Of a DNA stretch of 64,000 bases, positions 25,882 to 34,262 are shown in pieces. Positions within the stretch are counted from its first letter, which is position 1; each line of letters opens with the position of its first letter. The notes below the pieces were generated by a model. It made no database searches, had not been told where the DNA came from, and worked only from the letters and a program-made list of their open reading frames with translations. Location of the stretch: NCBI GenBank assembly GCA_040902745.1, contig JBBDWR010000011.1, positions 1 to 64,000 of the forward strand, given 5' to 3'. The stretch is from JBBDWR01 sp040902745 (GTDB lineage: Bacteria > Actinomycetota > UBA4738 > HRBIN12). Both the position numbers and the translations under genes were made by a program.

Positions 25882-27270
25882 CTACGCGGAGTGCAAGGGC
25901 TTGCCGGCGAGCGAAAGGAACGCCTCGCCGAACGCTTCGGATAGGGACGGGTGGGGGTGGTGCAGTTGCGCCACGTCTGCCGCGGTGGCCTCCCAGTTGG
26001 TGATAAGCATGCCTTCGGCGATCAGATCGGTGGCGTGCGGGCCGACCATGTGGATCCCGACGACCGGACCGTCGTGTTCTGCGATCACCTTGACCGCGCC
26101 ACCCTCGCCGACGATGTTCGCCTTGCCGATGCTCTTCAGGTCGAGCACCTCGATGTCGACGTCGAGTCCACGCTCGCGCGCTTGCGCTTCGGTCAGGCCG
26201 ACGGAAGCGATCTCCGGCGTCGAATAGGTGACGCGCGGGATCTGCGCGTAGTCGATCTCCGCGACGTCGAGCCCGGCGATCCGCTCGGCGATCGCGTATC
26301 CCTCGGTGAACGCGACGTGGGCGAGCTGCAATGGCGTCGTCGCGACATCCCCGACGGCCCACACGTGGGAAGCAGAGGTATGCAGCTGAGTGTCGACCTT
26401 CACGAACCCTCGCTCGAGTTCCACCCCGGCGGCCTCCAGCCCCAGGTCGTCGGTGACCGGCGCGCGCCCGATCGCCACGAGGCAGACCTCGGCGGAGACC
26501 GTAGTGGGCGCGCCCTCGGTTTCGTAGGTGACATCGACCCTGAGGCCGACGTCCTTGACCGACGCGACCTGAACACCGGTGAAAGCGGTGATCCGGCGAC
26601 GACGGAAGGCACGTGCGACCAGCTTGGAGCTCTCCTCGTCCTCGAGAGGAGCCAGCCGGTCGGCCGCCTCGAGGATGGTGACCTCGGCTCCGAACGATCG
26701 ATACATGGAGGCGAACTCGAGCCCGACGGCGCCCGCACCGATCACGACGACCGACATGGGGATCCGGTCGAGCCACAGCGCCTGATCGCTCGTGAGGATC
26801 CGGTCGGTGATGGCAACCTCGGGGAGCAGCCGGGGCCGCGAACCGGTTGCGATCACCACCTCGGCGGCGTGGATCTGCCGGCCGTCGACCGCGATCGAGC
26901 GCAGTTCGCCGGTCATCGAACCGATCCTCGCCGTCCCGTGCACGACCTCGACCTTCCGGAGCTCGAGCAGCGAGGTCACGCCGGCGACCAGCTTGTCGAC
27001 GATCCGGTTCTCGAACTCGACGATCGCGGGCCAGTCGGGGCGGCCGTCGGCAACGATCCCCCATTCCTGCGAGCGCGCGACGGTATCGAGGACCTCGGCA
27101 GACTGCAGCAACGCCTTCGTCGGGATGCAGCCGCGCAGCAAACAGGTGCCGCCGACCCGGGGGTCGCGGTCGATCACGACCACGCGTTTGCCGAGTTCGG
27201 AGGCCCGGAGCGCGCACGAGTACCCACCGGTGCCGGCCCCGATGACCGCTACGTCGTAGTCGTCGGACAT
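25882..27270 (-). CDS. lpdA: Dihydrolipoyl dehydrogenase
   Basis: 462 residues. FAD-binding VIGAGTGGYSCA near the N-terminus, redox disulfide GGTCLLRGCIPTK, NAD-binding VVIGAGAVGLEFAS, FAD site WAVGDVAT and the C-terminal catalytic HPHPSLSE. It reoxidises dihydrolipoamide for the 2-oxoacid complex and, probably, for glycine cleavage with the divergent gcvT gene. Two adjacent ATGs are possible; 27270 has the seven-base spacing from TAGTAT seen at other leaderless genes here, so it is preferred over 27273. Confidence 0.95.
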   Translation of the reverse strand: MSDDYDVAVIGAGTGGYSCALRASELGKRVVVIDRDPRVGGTCLLRGCIPTKALLQSAEVLDTVARSQEWGIVADGRPDWPAIVEFENRIVDKLVAGVTSLLELRKVEVVHGTARIGSMTGELRSIAVDGRQIHAAEVVIATGSRPRLLPEVAITDRILTSDQALWLDRIPMSVVVIGAGAVGLEFASMYRSFGAEVTILEAADRLAPLEDEESSKLVARAFRRRRITAFTGVQVASVKDVGLRVDVTYETEGAPTTVSAEVCLVAIGRAPVTDDLGLEAAGVELERGFVKVDTQLHTSASHVWAVGDVATTPLQLAHVAFTEGYAIAERIAGLDVAEIDYAQIPRVTYSTPEIASVGLTEAQARERGLDVDIEVLDLKSIGKANIVGEGGAVKVIAEHDGPVVGIHMVGPHATDLIAEGMLITNWEATAADVAQLHHPHPSLSEAFGEAFLSLAGKPLHSA

Positions 27271-27277
27271 CATCCGG

Positions 27278-27283
27278 ATACTA
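27278..27283 (-). promoter_or_regulatory. -10 box, leaderless promoter of lpdA operon
   Basis: TAGTAT on the minus strand, seven bases before the ATG at 27270. It would drive lpdA and the dehydrogenase operon. Confidence 0.55.
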
Positions 27284-27380
27284 CCGCCCCCTCCGCCCAC
27301 GCCCGGCGCACGGGCGGCGGATCGGGCCGAGGGTCTCCGCGGTTCGAACGGTGGTTCAAGGGCGAGGGAGGGCCCGCCGC

Positions 27381-27386
27381 TAGGAT
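27381..27386 (+). promoter_or_regulatory. -10 box, leaderless promoter of gcvT
   Basis: TAGGAT with eight bases before the GTG at 27395. This leaves no room for a glycine riboswitch in the transcript. Confidence 0.55.
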
Positions 27387-27394
27387 GCCCCGTC

Positions 27395-28504
27395 GTGAGC
27401 GATGCACTCGTCCTTAAACGCAGCCCCCTCGAGAAGGTCCATCGTGAGCTGGGCGCCAAGCTCGGCCCGTTCGGCGGCTGGGAGATGCCGATCGAGTACG
27501 AGGGCGCACTCGCCGAGCACCGCGCGGTTCGCGAGCGCGCAGGGCTGTTCGATCTGACCCATCTGGGCAAGGTGGACGTGACGGGACCGGGCGCACTCGA
27601 GATGCTGCAGCATGTCGTGAGCGGGGATCTGTCTCGAACGGCGGTCGGTGAGGCGGCGTACAACCTCGTCCTCAACGAGCGAGGCGGGGTCGTCGAGGAT
27701 CTCATCGTGTACCGGCTCGCGGACGATCGCTATTTCGTCGTGCCGAACGCGGCGAACGCCACGAAGGTGCTGCGGATGCTGGAAGAGGAGCGCGCCACGC
27801 GGCCCCTCCACCTCCTGTACCACCAGGACTGGTGCTTCTTGGCCATCCAAGGCCCGCGATCGGTCGAGGTCACTCGCGAGTTGTTCCCACAGGCCGAGTC
27901 GCTGGCGTTCATGGAGTGCGTGGAGAGCCAGTTCCGTCGGCGGCCGGTGATCCTGACGCGTTCCGGCTACACCGGTGAGGTGGGGTTCGAACTGTTCACC
28001 TACCAGGACATCGCGGAGGATCTGTGGGCTGCGCTACTGGAGCTCGGAGCTCCGTTCGACATCCGGCCGTGCGGTCTCGCAGCTCGCGACGTGCTTCGTC
28101 TCGAGATGGGCTACCCGCTCTACGGCCAGGATCTGTCCGAGGAGCGGACCCCTCTCGAAGCGGGACTGCGATGGACCGTGGCGTTCGACAAGGGGGACTT
28201 CCGCGGGAAGCAGGCGTTGGAGCGCCAGATCGAAGCAGGGATACCCGGACGCCTGTGGGGATTGCAGATGCAAGAGCGCCGCCACATCCCGCGCGCCCAC
28301 TACCCGGTGCTCGTCGGCGACGAATCGGTCGGGGAGGTGACGAGCGGAACGTTCTCACCGCTGCTCGAACGGGGGATCGCGCTCGCGTACCTGCAGCCGC
28401 GAGAGCGGTTCGGTGTCGGCGACCGTGTCGCGGTGGACATCCGGGGGCGGCTGGGTGAAGCCGAGATCGTCCATCCGCCCTTCGTCGATCGAAGTCCTCG
28501 GTGA
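27395..28504 (+). CDS. gcvT: Aminomethyltransferase (glycine cleavage T protein)
   Basis: 369 residues, GTG start. Conserved opening FGGWEMPIEY, then HRAVRERAGLFDLTHLGKV, SGYTGEVGFEL and the folate-binding RLEMGYPLYGQDLSEERTPLEAGL. T protein moves the methylene group from the lipoyl H protein to tetrahydrofolate. No gcvH or gcvP lies in the window, so it must be completed elsewhere; the divergent lpdA supplies the L protein. YgfZ-like folate proteins share this fold but the full T-protein motif set favours GcvT. Confidence 0.9.
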   Translation: MSDALVLKRSPLEKVHRELGAKLGPFGGWEMPIEYEGALAEHRAVRERAGLFDLTHLGKVDVTGPGALEMLQHVVSGDLSRTAVGEAAYNLVLNERGGVVEDLIVYRLADDRYFVVPNAANATKVLRMLEEERATRPLHLLYHQDWCFLAIQGPRSVEVTRELFPQAESLAFMECVESQFRRRPVILTRSGYTGEVGFELFTYQDIAEDLWAALLELGAPFDIRPCGLAARDVLRLEMGYPLYGQDLSEERTPLEAGLRWTVAFDKGDFRGKQALERQIEAGIPGRLWGLQMQERRHIPRAHYPVLVGDESVGEVTSGTFSPLLERGIALAYLQPRERFGVGDRVAVDIRGRLGEAEIVHPPFVDRSPR

Positions 28505-28514
28505 TGGGCGACGG

Positions 28515-29204
28515 TCAGGCGGGCGTGTCACGCGCGATCGCCAGGAAATCGTTCACGCCCGCGGTCCCGAATCGAGCTCCTCGCACGAGTGTTCGGAGCA
28601 TCCCATGGGCTCGCCGGGAGGCCGGCAGCACCGCGACGACCACGTAGAGCCCCGATGTGGGGATCCCGATCCTGCGCATCGATCCGTAGCCGGGGGCGGC
28701 CACGAAATAGGCCCATCGCGTCGGGGCGTTGTGGATCCGACACGCGCCCTCAGCCACCGCCAGGTAGTCGCCCGTCGACCCGTCGTCGCCCCGGAAAAAG
28801 CCCGGCCGGTTGTTCACGAGCACGCGCCGGTGCGAGGCTCGGCAGTCGCCCGAGTGCGTCAGCTGGCTCAGGGCGGATCCCGTCGCCGCCAGGTAGTAGT
28901 AGTCAGACGGAACGCCGACATCCGTGGCATCGATATAAGTGGCCGACATCCCTGCAACCGAGCCGTCGAGATGTCCCCAGCTGCCGGGTTGCGGTGATGC
29001 CGCGATCCCTCGATGCAGGTCGAAGTCGGTCGACGATGTCCGCCAGCGTTCGGGCACTAAAGCTCGGACCCGCCCCTGGACCACCTCCGCGAACGCGGAC
29101 GGGCCCTCGGCGGAGCCGGCCACCAGGGAGGGTGCGTCGCCCGTGGCGCCGCGACAGCCCGCAGCGACCAGAGCGAGCACGACGGCAGTGACGACTCTGT
29201 GCAC
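28515..29204 (-). CDS. Putative lipoprotein
   Basis: 229 residues from the GTG at 29204, preceded by ggagga at eight bases. Residues 1-16 form a signal peptide ending in the lipobox LVAAGC, so the mature protein should be lipid-anchored outside the membrane. The rest has conserved-looking Trp, Tyr and Cys residues but no family I can name. It is convergent with gcvT at ten bases. Confidence 0.75.
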   Translation of the reverse strand: MHRVVTAVVLALVAAGCRGATGDAPSLVAGSAEGPSAFAEVVQGRVRALVPERWRTSSTDFDLHRGIAASPQPGSWGHLDGSVAGMSATYIDATDVGVPSDYYYLAATGSALSQLTHSGDCRASHRRVLVNNRPGFFRGDDGSTGDYLAVAEGACRIHNAPTRWAYFVAAPGYGSMRRIGIPTSGLYVVVAVLPASRRAHGMLRTLVRGARFGTAGVNDFLAIARDTPA

Positions 29205-29286
29205 GTAACGTCCTCCGGAGCCGAGGATAGCCCCCACCCGCGCGTGGCACCAGACCCCAAAAGGCCGGGGGCGGCCGTTCCCGGCC

Positions 29287-30504
29287 CTAGGAGATCGCGT
29301 CGGCGTCGGAGGGCTCGGCCGGGAGCTGCGGTGGGTGCGACAGCGACTGCCCGAACCGGGTGGGCAGACAGAAGGAGACGCGGGTGCCGCCGGCGGGAAG
29401 CGGATCGGCCCACATCACGCCTCCGTGTTCCACCACGAGCTTGCGCGCCATGTGCAGGCCCAGCCCGACGCCCGCCCGCTCCTTGCGGATCGTCGCCTCG
29501 CCGACGGAGAAGGGCTCATCGAACGCCCGGTTGATCATCGATCGCTGGATGCCCTCACCACGGTCGGTGACCGACACCACCGCGCCCTCGTCCATCGCTC
29601 GCGCGGTGATCGAGACCACCCCGTCGTCGGGCGAGTACCGACATGCGTTGTCTATCAGGTGCCGAAGCACCTCGACGATCCGGGTTTCGTCCGCGTTGGC
29701 GTAGAGGACGGGAGGCAGTGCCCGGTGGATCGACACCTGCCCGTAGCTCGATCCGACCTCGGCCGCGACTCGGAGCACGACCGGGACGAGGTCGACGTCC
29801 GTTCGATCGAGCTGCAGGCTGCCTCGATCGAGCTCGGCGATCGTGAGGATGCCGTCGACGATGCCCATCAGCTTCGCAAGCGATGCATCCAACTGATCGA
29901 GGAATTCCCGTCGTGCTTCCTCCGGGACATCTCGGTTCGCCAGGACGTGCGCGATGCCTTTCGCGACCGTGACGGGCGTTCGAAGCTCATGCGAGATGTT
30001 GGCGAGGAACTCGGCTTTGGCGGTGGTCACCGACTCGAGTTCGTTGATGCTTCTGGCGAGCGTGTCCTCGAGCTCGAGTTCGCGCAAGCGGGCTCTGGCC
30101 TGGTGTTCGGCAAGCATCGTGCTGACCGACGGCGACAGGGCGATCGCTCCGCGCGTCACCGCCTCGATCGCCCGCACGATGACCTCGCCCGGGTCGGACT
30201 TCAGGAGGAACCCCGCGGCTCCTGCTCCGAGCATCGTCAACGCCGTGTCGGCGCTGACCTGGCCCGTCCACACGAGGATCCGCATGCGCGGTGCCGCTTC
30301 GCGGAAGCGGCGGACCAGTTCGACACCGGCAACTCCCGACAGATCGATCTCCGTCACCACCACATCCGGCTGCCCGTGGTACGCGAGTTCCACCGCGCGG
30401 TAGCCGTCCGTTTCGATCTGGACGTCCGCGTCAGGGTGCGCGGCGCGAGCAAGGTGCTGGAAGTCCGCGAGGACGTTGCCACGATCACACAGCAGGATCT
30501 TCAT
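29287..30504 (-). CDS. Receiver-histidine kinase protein with Glu at the phospho-acceptor site
   Basis: 405 residues from the ATG at 30504. Residues 1-120 are a receiver-type domain: ILLCDRGN at the acidic pocket, then VVVTEIDLSG where the usual D is Glu52 (codon 30349-30351), and the conserved Lys in LLKSDP. HisKA follows with SHELRTPVT and a HATPase domain with NACRYS, DRGEG and GVGLGLH. There are no membrane helices, so it is soluble. Glu at this position usually mimics or blocks phosphorylation, which would fix the receiver in one state. It follows the NarL-type regulator gene by 159 bases on the same strand; the two may work together. Confidence 0.9.
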   Translation of the reverse strand: MKILLCDRGNVLADFQHLARAAHPDADVQIETDGYRAVELAYHGQPDVVVTEIDLSGVAGVELVRRFREAAPRMRILVWTGQVSADTALTMLGAGAAGFLLKSDPGEVIVRAIEAVTRGAIALSPSVSTMLAEHQARARLRELELEDTLARSINELESVTTAKAEFLANISHELRTPVTVAKGIAHVLANRDVPEEARREFLDQLDASLAKLMGIVDGILTIAELDRGSLQLDRTDVDLVPVVLRVAAEVGSSYGQVSIHRALPPVLYANADETRIVEVLRHLIDNACRYSPDDGVVSITARAMDEGAVVSVTDRGEGIQRSMINRAFDEPFSVGEATIRKERAGVGLGLHMARKLVVEHGGVMWADPLPAGGTRVSFCLPTRFGQSLSHPPQLPAEPSDADAIS

Positions 30505-30663
30505 CGATACGCGCTCCCGGGCGTGCGCGACCAACGCGCACTGCCCAACTCAGGTATCGGGCGCGGCCCTCGGAAGTTGAGGGGGGTATGACGCAGGGCT
30601 CCCGGGGGAGGTCCGAGGATCGAAGCGGCGGAGGCCGAATGGCCGATGGAGCCGGGGGACTCG

Positions 30664-31302
30664 CTATTCCACGATGCCGTTGCGGATCGCGATCGCCACG
30701 GCTTGTGCGCGATCGTTCGCGCCGAGCTTCTCGAAGATCCGTTCGAGATGGGTTTTCACGGTGTGAGGTGAGATCTCCAGATCGCGCGCAACCTCTTTGG
30801 TGGTAGCGCCGTAGGCGACCTTCTGCAGGATCTCGGTCTCGCGCTTCGACAGGGGCGCCACCTTAGGTCCCTTGTCCTGGACCTGGACCTCTTCGATGAA
30901 AGCGCGCGTCAGCGTCGGGTGGATCACCGCCTTGCCCTCCAGGGCGTGCTTGGCCGCGTCGACGAGTTCGTCCGCCGAAGCGTCCTTCAGCAGGTAGCCG
31001 GACACGCCCGCCTGGATCGCCTCGGTGATGGCCGATCGAGATTCGTCGACCGTGAACAGGATCACATGGGTCTCAGGCGACGCCTTGCGGATCTCCCGCG
31101 TCGCCTCGATCCCGCCGATGCCGGGCATGCGGACATCCATGAAGACGATGTCGGGATGCAGCTCGCCCACCTGGACCACGGCCTCCTCTCCGGTGCTCGC
31201 CTCTCCGACGATCGCGACGTCGTCGGACAGTTCGAGTGCGGAGCGAAGGCCGTCGCGGGTGACCGGGTGATCATCGACGATCAATGCTCGGATCGTGCTC
31301 AT
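30664..31302 (-). CDS. NarL/FixJ-type response regulator
   Basis: 212 residues, ATG preceded by ggag. A complete receiver (IVDDHPVT, phospho-Asp in FMDVRMPG, Lys in YLLKDAS) is followed by a LuxR-type helix-turn-helix (LSKRETEILQKVAYGATTKEVARDLEISPHTV, positions about 150-185, with the conserved Glu and the recognition helix). It should bind DNA when phosphorylated. The downstream receiver-kinase protein is the nearest kinase candidate. Its promoter region holds the palindrome TAGGATAGTCCTA. Confidence 0.93.
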   Translation of the reverse strand: MSTIRALIVDDHPVTRDGLRSALELSDDVAIVGEASTGEEAVVQVGELHPDIVFMDVRMPGIGGIEATREIRKASPETHVILFTVDESRSAITEAIQAGVSGYLLKDASADELVDAAKHALEGKAVIHPTLTRAFIEEVQVQDKGPKVAPLSKRETEILQKVAYGATTKEVARDLEISPHTVKTHLERIFEKLGANDRAQAVAIAIRNGIVE

Positions 31303-31328
31303 CAGGCTCCGTTCGACGGATGCGGCTA

Positions 31329-31341
31329 TAGGATAGTCCTA
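31329..31341. promoter_or_regulatory. Palindrome TAGGATAGTCCTA in a divergent promoter region
   Basis: Perfect five-base arms with a three-base centre, between the divergent response regulator and SufT-like genes. Both strands offer a -10-like box within it, so it may be an operator or only a consequence of the back-to-back -10 boxes. Confidence 0.4.
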
Positions 31342-31360
31342 CTGACCCGAGGGACGTGTG

Positions 31361-31777
31361 ATGGAAGAGCAGCGAATCGAGGAGCTGGCCGGAGCCACTT
31401 CCGATGCACAGGAGGGCATCTCGGCGGATCCGCCAGCAGGCGACGTCGGCCGGACGGGTGATGGAGTATCGGCCGACGCACCGGCGAAGAGCGACGTGCT
31501 CGAGGCCTTGAAGAACGTCTACGACCCGGAGTTGGGGATCAACATCGTCGACCTCGGACTCGTCTATGAGGTGTCCATCGAGGGGGACCGCGTAGATATC
31601 ACGTACTCCTTGACGACGATGGGATGCCCGATCGGGCCGATGATCGAGGATCAGATGCGGTCCTTCGTGGGCAAGGTTCCCGGGGTCGGGGAAGTCACTC
31701 CCGAGATGGTGCTCCGCCCGGCGTGGAGCCCGGAGATGATGTCCGAGGAGGCCAAGGCCGCCCTCGGCGTCTTCTGA
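31361..31777 (+). CDS. sufT: SufT/MIP18 (DUF59) Fe-S assembly protein
   Basis: 138 residues from the ATG at 31361, preceded by gaggga. After a 45-residue acidic lead comes the DUF59 core: ALKNVYDPELGINIVDLGLVY, then the TMGCPIGPMIEDQM motif with its conserved Cys, and VRPAWSPEMM-like phrasing (VLRPAWSPEMM). In actinobacteria this gene normally closes the suf operon; here it lies 4.6 kb upstream of sufB, separated by four genes. It acts in Fe-S protein maturation, exact step unclear. Confidence 0.87.
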   Translation: MEEQRIEELAGATSDAQEGISADPPAGDVGRTGDGVSADAPAKSDVLEALKNVYDPELGINIVDLGLVYEVSIEGDRVDITYSLTTMGCPIGPMIEDQMRSFVGKVPGVGEVTPEMVLRPAWSPEMMSEEAKAALGVF

Positions 31778-32119
31778 GCCCTGCTGCAGGCGGCACGCGT
31801 CGTCGCAGGTCGCGGCATTGACACCGTCCCTGCAGAACGGCTACAACCTCGGTTCGACGCCTTCCCGCGACGTCTCGGGTCCAAGGAGCTGACGTGGTTC
31901 GAACGCGCTGCATCGGAGTGGTCGGGGCGATGATCCCGTCGCGCCTGTGTTGTACGCGCGCGGGCGCCCGGCACCGGGCGCTCCCTGTCGCGCGACCCTG
32001 AGCTCCGCATCACCGAAGGGGGTTCGAAGGCCGGGTGTGCGGCCCCCCTACCTGATCGAACACACAGCCCAGAACAAGCAGCCGAACGGCGCCGAGAAGG
32101 CGAAGGGAGATGGAGATCC
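31778..32119. other. 342-base gap before the rhodanese gene
   Basis: No gene seen. It holds a good sigma-70-like promoter (31818-31847) and a strong GC hairpin at 31962-31983 (gggcgccc and gggcgctc arms, six-base loop). The resulting 5' leader would be about 265 bases, the longest in the window. I could not match it to a known riboswitch. Confidence 0.5.
31818..31847 (+). promoter_or_regulatory. Promoter, TTGACA-N18-TACAAC
   Basis: A -35 box TTGACA (31818-31823) and a -10 box TACAAC (31842-31847) with an 18-base spacer. It would give the rhodanese gene a leader of about 265 bases. Confidence 0.55.
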
Positions 32120-32965
32120 ATGACGGAGTACGCCAAGCCCGACGTGCTGGTCGAGACCGGCTGGCTCGAGGAACACCTCGACGACGACACGGTCCGGGTG
32201 ATCGAAGTCGACGAGGACACGAGCGCATACGACAAGGGACATATCCGCGGCGCGGTGGGGTGGAACTGGTCCACGGACCTGCATGCCGATGTGGGACGGG
32301 ACTACGTGGACCAGGCTAGGCTGTCCACGCTGCTCAGCGAGGCCGGCGTCGACGACGGCGTCACCGTCGTGCTCTACGGCGGCAACAACAATTGGTTCGC
32401 CGCGTACGCGTACTGGATCCTGCACCTGCGGGGGTTCACCAACGTCAAACTGGTCAACGGCGGCCGCAAGAAGTGGGAGCTGGAATCGCGCGAGCTGGTG
32501 CAAGAGATCCCGAGCTACTCGTCCACGGGCATCGCAGTCTCGGGCGCAGAGCAGCCACAGATCCGCGCGCTGCGTGACGAGGTGATCGCCAAGGTCGGCT
32601 CCGGCATCGAGCTCGTCGACGTTCGGTCTCCGGAAGAATTCCGGGGAGAGAAGCTGGCGCCGGACCACCTTCCGCAGGAGCAGTCGCAGGTGCCGGGGCA
32701 TGTGCCCGGGGCGTCGAACATCCCCTGGGCGAAGCTGGCCAACGAGGACGGAACGTTCCGGTCCGCTGACGAGTTGCGCGAGATCTACGCTGAAGAAGGC
32801 ATCACCGGCAACAACGAGGTGATCGCCTACTGCCGGATCGGGGAGCGGTCGAGCCACTCGTGGTTCGCGCTGCAAGAGCTCCTCGGGTTCGACGGAGTGA
32901 AGAACTACGATGGCTCGTGGACCGAGTACGGCTCGCTGGTCGGCGTTCCCGTCGAGAAGGGCTGA
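32120..32965 (+). CDS. sseA: Thiosulfate sulfurtransferase (rhodanese)
   Basis: 281 residues, two rhodanese domains. The first (residues 8-120) lacks the active Cys; the second has the catalytic loop CRIGERSS near residue 238, with Cys as persulfide carrier. The C-terminal active domain and length fit the SseA/Rhodobacter-type thiosulfate sulfurtransferases. It moves sulfur from thiosulfate to acceptors such as cyanide or thiols, and could feed the sulfur-using genes nearby. Start by ATG after ggag. Confidence 0.9.
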   Translation: MTEYAKPDVLVETGWLEEHLDDDTVRVIEVDEDTSAYDKGHIRGAVGWNWSTDLHADVGRDYVDQARLSTLLSEAGVDDGVTVVLYGGNNNWFAAYAYWILHLRGFTNVKLVNGGRKKWELESRELVQEIPSYSSTGIAVSGAEQPQIRALRDEVIAKVGSGIELVDVRSPEEFRGEKLAPDHLPQEQSQVPGHVPGASNIPWAKLANEDGTFRSADELREIYAEEGITGNNEVIAYCRIGERSSHSWFALQELLGFDGVKNYDGSWTEYGSLVGVPVEKG

Positions 32966-33001
32966 CGCCCGCCGGGGAGACGCCTTCGATCTCATGTGTG
33001 G

Positions 33002-33027
33002 GGAGCCTCGCCCGCGGGCGGGGCTCC
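33002..33027 (+). terminator. Strong GC hairpin after the rhodanese gene
   Basis: ggagcctcgccc and gggcggggctcc form a 12-pair stem (one G-T pair) with almost no loop, so in practice 10 pairs with a six-base loop. Only a weak T-run follows (ttcacgt), so termination may be partial. Confidence 0.6.
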
Positions 33028-33095
33028 TTCACGTCTAGAGCTCGTCCGGTCATCTCGCGCGCCTGACCCCGCCCCCCACCCAAAGCGCATCCCTC

Positions 33096-33101
33096 TAGGA
33101 T
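33096..33101 (+). promoter_or_regulatory. -10 box, leaderless promoter of the flippase-like gene
   Basis: TAGGAT with six bases before the ATG at 33108. Confidence 0.55.
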
Positions 33102-33107
33102 GGGCCG

Positions 33108-34262
33108 ATGCCTGACGATTCCGTGCACGCCGCAGACGATGTGCAGGCGGATCCCGCGGCGTCGCACAAGCGCAAGATCGGCACGAGGCAGGTCGTCGGG
33201 GCGGTCGTCACCGTTGCGATCGTCGTGCTCGTGTTCGTCGGGATCTTTCCGAGGATCGCCGACTACTCCGCAGTGAGGCGAACGATCCGGGCGATGACGA
33301 GCATGGAGATCGGAACGCTCCTGCTGCTTGCCGTCTGGAACATCCTGTCCTACCTGCCGGTACTCACGACGACGCTGCCCGGCCTCAAGCTTCGCCAGGC
33401 CTTCGTGGTGACCAACGCGACGACGGCGGTCTCGAACACGGTGCCTGCCGGCGGCGCGGTGGCGATCGGCCTCACCTACGCGATCCTCACGTCGTGGGGT
33501 TTCACGGTCGCGCAGATCGTCCGGCAGGTCCTCATCTCAGGGGTGTTCAACACGTTCGTGAAGCTCGGCATGCCGGTGATCGCCCTCGCGCTGCTCGCGA
33601 TCCAAGGCGACGTGCCATCCGCGCTCTTGGTGGCCGCACCGATCGGCGTCGCCGCTCTGCTGGTCGCGATCGTGCTGTTCTGGCTCGTGCTTCGCAGTGA
33701 GGAGCTCGCGCGGCGCGTCGGCGACGGTCTGGGCAAGGCCGCGGCCTGGCTTTGGCGCCTGTTCCGTCGGCCGTGGAATAGAGACTGGGGCACGTCAGCC
33801 GTCGAGTTCCGCAACAACACCATCGACCTGCTCAAGGGCCGCGCCTGGAAGATCACCGTTGCGACGATGGTCAGCCATACGTCGTTGTTCTTCGTTCTGT
33901 TGCTGACCCTGCGGCACGTGGGCGTGTCCGAGCAAGAGGTCAGCACGATCCGGGTGTTCGCGGCGTTCGCGTTCGCGCGCCTGATCTCCGCTTTGCCGAT
34001 CACGCCTGGAGGGGTCGGGGTGGTCGAGCTCGGCTACGTCGGCGCTCTCGGGATCGGCGTCGACAAGGAGACGAGCGCGCAGATAGTGGCGGCCGTCCTC
34101 GTGTTCCGTGCGCTCACCTACCTCCTTCCGATCCCGCTCGGAGTCGGAACGTGGCTGTTCTGGCGGGCGAATAAGAGCTGGCGACGCGATCCGGGCGAGA
34201 TGGAGAGTGTCGAGCGCGCGATCCTGAGCGAGCCGTCGTCGGCGGCCGGCTCGCAGGCGTGA
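33108..34262 (+). CDS. Flippase-like/LPG synthase TM-domain membrane protein
   Basis: 384 residues with seven to eight hydrophobic helices, a cytoplasmic N-terminus and the phrases NATTAVSNTVPAGGAVAIGLTYAI and ALPITPGGVGVVELGYVGAL. These are the marks of the YbhN/UPF0104/lysylphosphatidylglycerol synthase transmembrane family. Some members move lipids or lipid-linked sugars between membrane leaflets; no partner gene nearby specifies the substrate. The following Ppx/GppA gene overlaps its stop by four bases (GTGA). Confidence 0.85.
   Translation: MPDDSVHAADDVQADPAASHKRKIGTRQVVGAVVTVAIVVLVFVGIFPRIADYSAVRRTIRAMTSMEIGTLLLLAVWNILSYLPVLTTTLPGLKLRQAFVVTNATTAVSNTVPAGGAVAIGLTYAILTSWGFTVAQIVRQVLISGVFNTFVKLGMPVIALALLAIQGDVPSALLVAAPIGVAALLVAIVLFWLVLRSEELARRVGDGLGKAAAWLWRLFRRPWNRDWGTSAVEFRNNTIDLLKGRAWKITVATMVSHTSLFFVLLLTLRHVGVSEQEVSTIRVFAAFAFARLISALPITPGGVGVVELGYVGALGIGVDKETSAQIVAAVLVFRALTYLLPIPLGVGTWLFWRANKSWRRDPGEMESVERAILSEPSSAAGSQA

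Noticed and set aside
27274..27394. Possible glycine riboswitch before gcvT
   Set aside because: The -10 box is eight bases from the GTG, so there is no leader to hold one.
31895..31915. tRNA-like T-loop (gtggttcgaac)
   Set aside because: No acceptor stem, anticodon arm or D arm can be formed around it.
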